From contig JAPYXD010000727.1 in assembly GCA_030998225.1 (NCBI GenBank), forward strand, positions 1,798,001 through 1,862,000: a stretch of 64,000 nt of DNA, read 5' to 3'. Source of the stretch: Diplolepis rosae. Lineage: Eukaryota > Arthropoda > Insecta > Hymenoptera > Diplolepididae. A model generated the notes under the pieces. It was not told where the DNA came from. It did no database searches and saw nothing but the letters and a program-made list of their open reading frames with translations. Below, piece by piece: positions 59,248 through 64,000 of the stretch; position 1 is the stretch's first letter, and every line of letters begins with the position of its first letter. Both the position numbers and the translations under genes were made by a program.

Positions 59248-60390
59248 ACCCTTAAACCACCCTGAATTATAAAAGATGATCAATCTCATTTTTGGATATA
59301 AAAAATGTAATTGCTTCACGTAAAAGTTGAAAAATGACGCTAGCAGTAATAAAAAATTCATTTAACGTTGTCAGTCAAAACAAACAACCATTTAGAACCT
59401 AAAATCATTCTTGACAAGGGCTGCTGAAAATATTTATTTTTTTGGTTTTTGCTATAGAAGAAATTATTTTACAAGTTTTTTTTTAAGTTATCGAAAATAT
59501 TTAAAAGAATTGCAAGAATAGGCGTTTATTAATATTTATCCTCTTTAAACACCCCAAAACATTCGCAAATTAGATATTTTGTTTCCTTTACAAATTTTTA
59601 GAATATGTTCATTTAGGTAGTTAATCTCATAAAAAATTGGGTCTTGAAAACTGATATTTTATCCAATCATTGCTAAACTGGCATCGTAAAAAAATTTACG
59701 TTGAAAAGCTGGATACTGATTGTGAGGGAAATGAAATGAAAATAAATGCGTCAATCTATGATGATACTAGAATTTTTCTTTTATATCATCCAGATTTAAG
59801 TAAGTAGAATAAGAATCAAATGTTTTAATACAAATCGAGAACTTTATCGAACCTTAATAAACAATAATACTTTTATGGTCCCTAAAATCCAAAATATGTT
59901 TACATAATCGTAAAACGAAAGTCAGTTTTTTTAGATGGAACGATGTACTTTGTTTTACGGATTTTGATGTCATGCCGAAAAATAAGAGATTTCTGTTCGA
60001 AATTTTTTTTCCAAGACCGTCATTTTCAACCCCAAAATTGTCCTCTGAAGCCTAACTGTCCCCCCCCGGAAAGCGGCGTGAAGAAATAAAGCGTCGTTCT
60101 ATTGAGATAGCTACACTTTGGGGTTGAAAACTAGGATTTTAGAAAAAATGTTCTGAACAAAAGTTTCTTATTTTTCAGCGTGCCATCAGAATCTATAAAA
60201 CCAAGTACCCTGTTCTGTTTTAAAAAAGTGACTTCCGGTCTGAATAGGCCACTTCCGGTGGGAGCCGGAAGCTAAAAATATTGCCATTCGATCCGTTACG
60301 GTCCATTTACTACTAGGAGACTTTGCATTTTACATTTTACTACATATTCTAGATTTTAGAAGAGGTGTACGGGTGGTTTGAGACACTCTG
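59248..60390. mobile_element. Possible TA-type element with short inverted ends
   Basis: The right end, in reverse complement, reads CAGAGTGTCTCAAACCACCC and is flanked by TA (60391-60392), a layout like mariner-type ends. The proposed left end contains CCCTTAAACCACCCTG, matching only about ten bases. No transposase motifs are seen between them. The pairing is suggestive, not proven. Confidence 0.3.
59942..60218. repeat. 277 bp imperfect fold-back
   Basis: Left arm contains GTACTTTGTTTTA, GCCGAAAAATAAGAGATTTC and TTTTCAACCCCAAA. The right arm carries the inverted partners TTTGGGGTTGAAAAC, GTTTCTTATTTTTCAGCG and TAAAACCAAGTAC. Arms are about 100 bases and the loop, with a C8 run and a GGAAAGCGGC word, about 75 bases. 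A transcript would form a long hairpin. It lies within the possible element at 59248-60390. Confidence 0.7.
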
Positions 60391-60392
60391 TA

Positions 60393-63300
60393 TATATTTT
60401 ATATTATATTAATTAATTGTAGTTAACTTTTTTGAAATTAAAGTTTTCTGGAAAACTTACGATACTTTTTACCTAACTCTTTCGAATTTTGAATTATATG
60501 AATATCCTCAATATATATTTGTGATAGTAGCTTTTTATAATTTTTTATGTTCTAGTTTACAGCCTACATTTGTTTTATTGGCTCATTTTATAGTCACTGT
60601 ATAAAAACGCACAGTGAAAATATTGTTGTTTCTAACTCCCAAGATCAGTAAAAGAAGTAAAAGTTTCCCTTTTTATGAGTTGGGCTGTTTCAATGCCTTT
60701 GTGCTAAGCGTAACTGGCTTTGAATGATTATTTATTTATTTTATTTCCTCGGCAGAATTTAAAATCTATACTGCATAATAAATAATTTAGTTAAGACACT
60801 ATATATTTCAGTTTTAGTTTATTATTCATTCTGTTTTACTGTTAACCCTTACTAGAACAAAGCAAAAGCAACAATCCCTTTACCTTATCCTTTGCGGATT
60901 GAAAGGGCAGAAAACTATTAATATACCTCACATTTGTACAGTGCAGTGGAAGTATAATTATATCCTGAGAATAAATTAGCGACTATTTCCAGCCGGAGGC
61001 CCTTTATTTTACAGACGAAATTTTCGCTCACCCTGAACTTTCCTCTAACTCCTTTATTTTCAGTCGGCTGTACCACCTAATTCGAACCCTTTCTAACTTT
61101 ACGCGATAGCGAAGCTTAACGCCGAGGGCTTGCCTTATATGTACAATGCTGAATGTCATCGTTAATTAGAAAGCAACAGAAAATTGCGGCTTTAGTTGCC
61201 GAGTATACATATATATCTAGCCTCCTTGACGTGAGGTTGGATTGACGAGGAGAAATTGAAAACTTCAATCCAATCAAAGTTCTGATCAATGTTCTTTTAT
61301 CACTGGTTTATCCATTTCACATGTGCAATCCTCACTTTGCTATCTCAAATTCAATCATTCCAACACTCTTATCCATATTTATTTTTGACAATCAATATAA
61401 AACTGTGTTATTAGAATGAGAAGAAAATTCTATTGAACTTAAAGCATTCCTGACAAAAGCACGTGTATGTTTGATTGAAATAAAAAATTTACAAAAGGAC
61501 TTCTTTATTTTTTTGGCTCTTTTCGAATAAATAGTTTATTAGTTGTTTACCTGAACTAAACGTAACGATAGAGTGGGAATGCTTTTAATGATGGGTGGAA
61601 TTCACTGGAGCAAACTGACAGCACAATTTTGCCGTATAATGTGGAAAATGACGATACTAATTATTGCCTTCTGATACATATACTCGACTTTTGATGTGTA
61701 AACCGCAAGAATGGTGGCTAATTTAGATAGAGCTTGTCGTATCAAAACTTCATGTGGAGGCGGTGCGCGTGACGGCTGGTTTCTTAGTCGGTATCTTGCT
61801 ACATAATTACTTCATTAAAACTGAAGGCAGAGCTTTATTAAGAAGATTCAAAAGGCGTGACAGTGGTGCAGCAGAGAACTTTGATCGTCTCAGGCTTGAA
61901 ACCCAACCGTACTAATCAAAGCGTTAACGAGCTCCCGAGCAGTTATTACCTCTGATATTTCTATTCTCACTTCTTGCCGCCTTCTTGACATTTTGTCTCA
62001 GTTTGTCTTTTTCCGGTCACTGACTCAATATTCCTTAGAAACAATTAATTTGTTCTTCGAATTTTTTTTTAGTTTACGAGTTTCAATTCAATTATAATTT
62101 TGCTCAATGGAATTAACATTTTTTAAAATCCGACACTGTGCACTTTTTTCCGTTTCTGTGCATAACATGATATTTATAGTGGTTTGTGTGTTCAATTGGG
62201 AAACAAAAGAATTCAGTGAAAACCGGATACCAGAATTTTACGAAAACCCAAATTCAGGGATTTTTCATTTACATTCGTTGCTTTGAAAAAAACAAGCGCT
62301 TTACTCAATTTCGAGAACCTACAAAGCGTTCCGTTTTTACGTATCAATAGTATTTATTCGGTTATATCGATAAATGCTCCAAGGAAATCGAACGTGGTTA
62401 TATTAAATCTGTTTTTTGTGCAACTCTAAATTAATTTGAAGCTTTAAAATACAATACCTATTAAGTTACAAGTTAATGAGTGTACATATTTTTTTTAGTC
62501 TGCTCATAAAAATTCTAGAATAAAAAATGAGACGTTTGACGTTTGTGATGAAACTTAGGAGATTAGGTCAATTTATCTACATCCTGTAGTTCGTTGCTGA
62601 CGAGGAACTGTGCAGTCGAGATATTGGTACTATCGAATTGCACTTGTCTTTGAAATGAGCAAGTATTAATCATCTTTTCAATCTAGTCAGAATATTGTCA
62701 TTCTTGAAAGGTGAGCAGTTATAAGAAAAAATTGATTTTTACAAAAATCATTGACTTTTTTAAATCACCTTCTTGCTTTTCTAATCATTTTATTTCCAAA
62801 TACACATTTTTCAAAAACTAAATTTATATAAATTCATAAGTGAATCATTTTTAATTCCGGATATTATGTTCAAATATTTGTTATTATAACTTTACAAGTT
62901 TTATTAGTCATCTCTTGGCAATGTAAAACAAAACCCTATTATTAACCCAATATTGGTATCGCCGCTTAATGTTATAAAGTTCTTGGGCTCGGTAATAACT
63001 TGGTTTCTCTGTTTTATGCAAATAGAACTTGGTGCACCAATAAAAATCACTCTCATCAATTATGTTTGATCAAGCGTCAAGAAAAATAAAATAGTTGCGA
63101 AGCAAAGTTGAATTTAATTATGGCGCCTTGGCTGACACTTGAGTTGTAAACTACTATGAAATATCAGACTTCTTCAGGAGCTACCGTTATGCCACAGAAC
63201 TTAACTGCGATTTCTATGTTCCTGTAGTGTCGGACTTTTCAGAATCCTACCTTTCCGACAATTGTACGGATACGCTAAGGGTATATAAATATGATTGAGC

Positions 63301-64000
63301 ACGTACCAATAAACTCTGACTTTCGCGAAACTGGTTTACTGCCAGAAAAATTGATTTACACTGGAAAAGCATTATAGAACGTGCAGAATCCGCGTTCTCT
63401 ACTCTCAGCAGTTCTTGAAGACAACGAAAAAAAGGTTTCTGTCATACATAGGAATGCAACTGAAATAATATTTGCTATAATTCATTGTTACTATTGAAGA
63501 ATTTTCTTATCGATCTAATCCATGATCTTAAATACACTCTACACTTGGATTCATAACGAATTAATAATGAAATAGTGCCAAGTCGTTTACTAATTCAATT
63601 TAGCAAGAAAAATAACTACGAAAAATGAATTAGTGGAGCATCGTATTGTGCGTCACAAAGATTAACGTTATCCCGTAATGCTGAAGAAAAATATAAAACC
63701 TTTCTGAATGAAAGATATATTTTACTACTCCAAGTCAGAATTGCTATTTGTAAATATACCTATATGAGTATTGCTCCAGAAATGGGGCATTTTTGGCAGA
63801 GATGATTTTTTTCAAAAAAAGTTCCTAAACAATCTTTTTATCTATTAATTTGGTTAATTATAATAAAAGAAGATAATTTTTACAATTATTCATGCTTATA
63901 TGTCAATATTAGGAAACTTTTTTACAGATATAAACAAGACATAGATTTTATTGTTTTCTACGATGTAATAGGATATGGAATAATTAATAAGGATTGGTAA
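60393..64000. other. Gene-free DNA; candidate regulatory islands
   Basis: 60980-61260 and 61540-62000 are richer in G+C, with words such as CACCTAATTCGAACC, CGTTAATTAGAAAG and ACATAATTACTTCATTAAAA that resemble homeodomain sites. No exon, RNA gene or bounded repeat was seen. The final kilobase is A+T rich and continues out of the window. Confidence 0.4.

Overview
This window looks like non-coding nuclear DNA of an insect. It is A+T rich, has no open frame longer than about 160 codons, shows no operon-like packing, and is full of decayed mariner elements and TTAA- or TA-flanked miniature inverted-repeat elements. A hymenopteran is my best guess from the mix of repeats, but this is an inference and the sequence does not settle it. 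I found no intact protein-coding gene, tRNA, rRNA or CRISPR array. The window is best read as intergenic DNA or the inside of one or more very long introns.

Layout. 1-14.7 kb is mostly unique A+T-rich DNA. It holds one short copy of a dispersed repeat (R1, 1742-2038), a 1.6 kb TA-flanked element (A, 8855-10484) that carries a nested miniature element, and a fold-back element rich in TGATCAAAT words (12953-13332). 14.7-22 kb is a dense nest of fold-back elements. Five are bounded by TTAA (14774-14917, 17898-18332, 19418-19768, 20471-21031, 21036-21766) and one by TA (16503-16723); there is also an extra hairpin at 21824-21988. Two of the TTAA elements abut and share a single TTAA. 24.3-24.9 kb is the second dispersed repeat copy (R2). 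27.4-29.5 kb is a TTAA element related to 21036-21766, split by a different 1.15 kb inverted-repeat element. That inner element carries extra copies of its terminal motif and a lysine-rich reading frame. 31.5-32.6 kb is a second copy of element A in the opposite orientation (B). 33.3-40.5 kb holds a fold-back, a 67 bp tandem duplication, more hairpins and another TTAA element. 40.5-47.8 kb holds the remains of four different mariner elements. All have lost part of the catalytic core, and three still have both terminal repeats. 47.8-64 kb is mostly unique DNA with a TA-flanked miniature element, the longest R copy (R3, partly duplicated in tandem) and a fold-back at about 60 kb.

Between the repeats lie short islands richer in G+C with dense TAAT/ATTA words (for example about 22.3-22.56, 36.0-36.4, 43.2-43.45 and 61.0-61.26 kb). 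They look like candidate conserved regulatory elements, but only alignment to related genomes can test that.

How the parts relate. The record is one of layered transposition by non-autonomous elements. Nesting gives a partial order: an element inserted into a TTAA element (28.0-29.2 kb), a miniature element inserted into element A (about 10.0-10.26 kb), and a mariner plus a TTAA element immediately flanking an older mariner (39.7-42.2 kb). I see no coherent multi-gene system. The best candidates for something undescribed are the TTAA fold-back cluster and the element at 28.0-29.2 kb.
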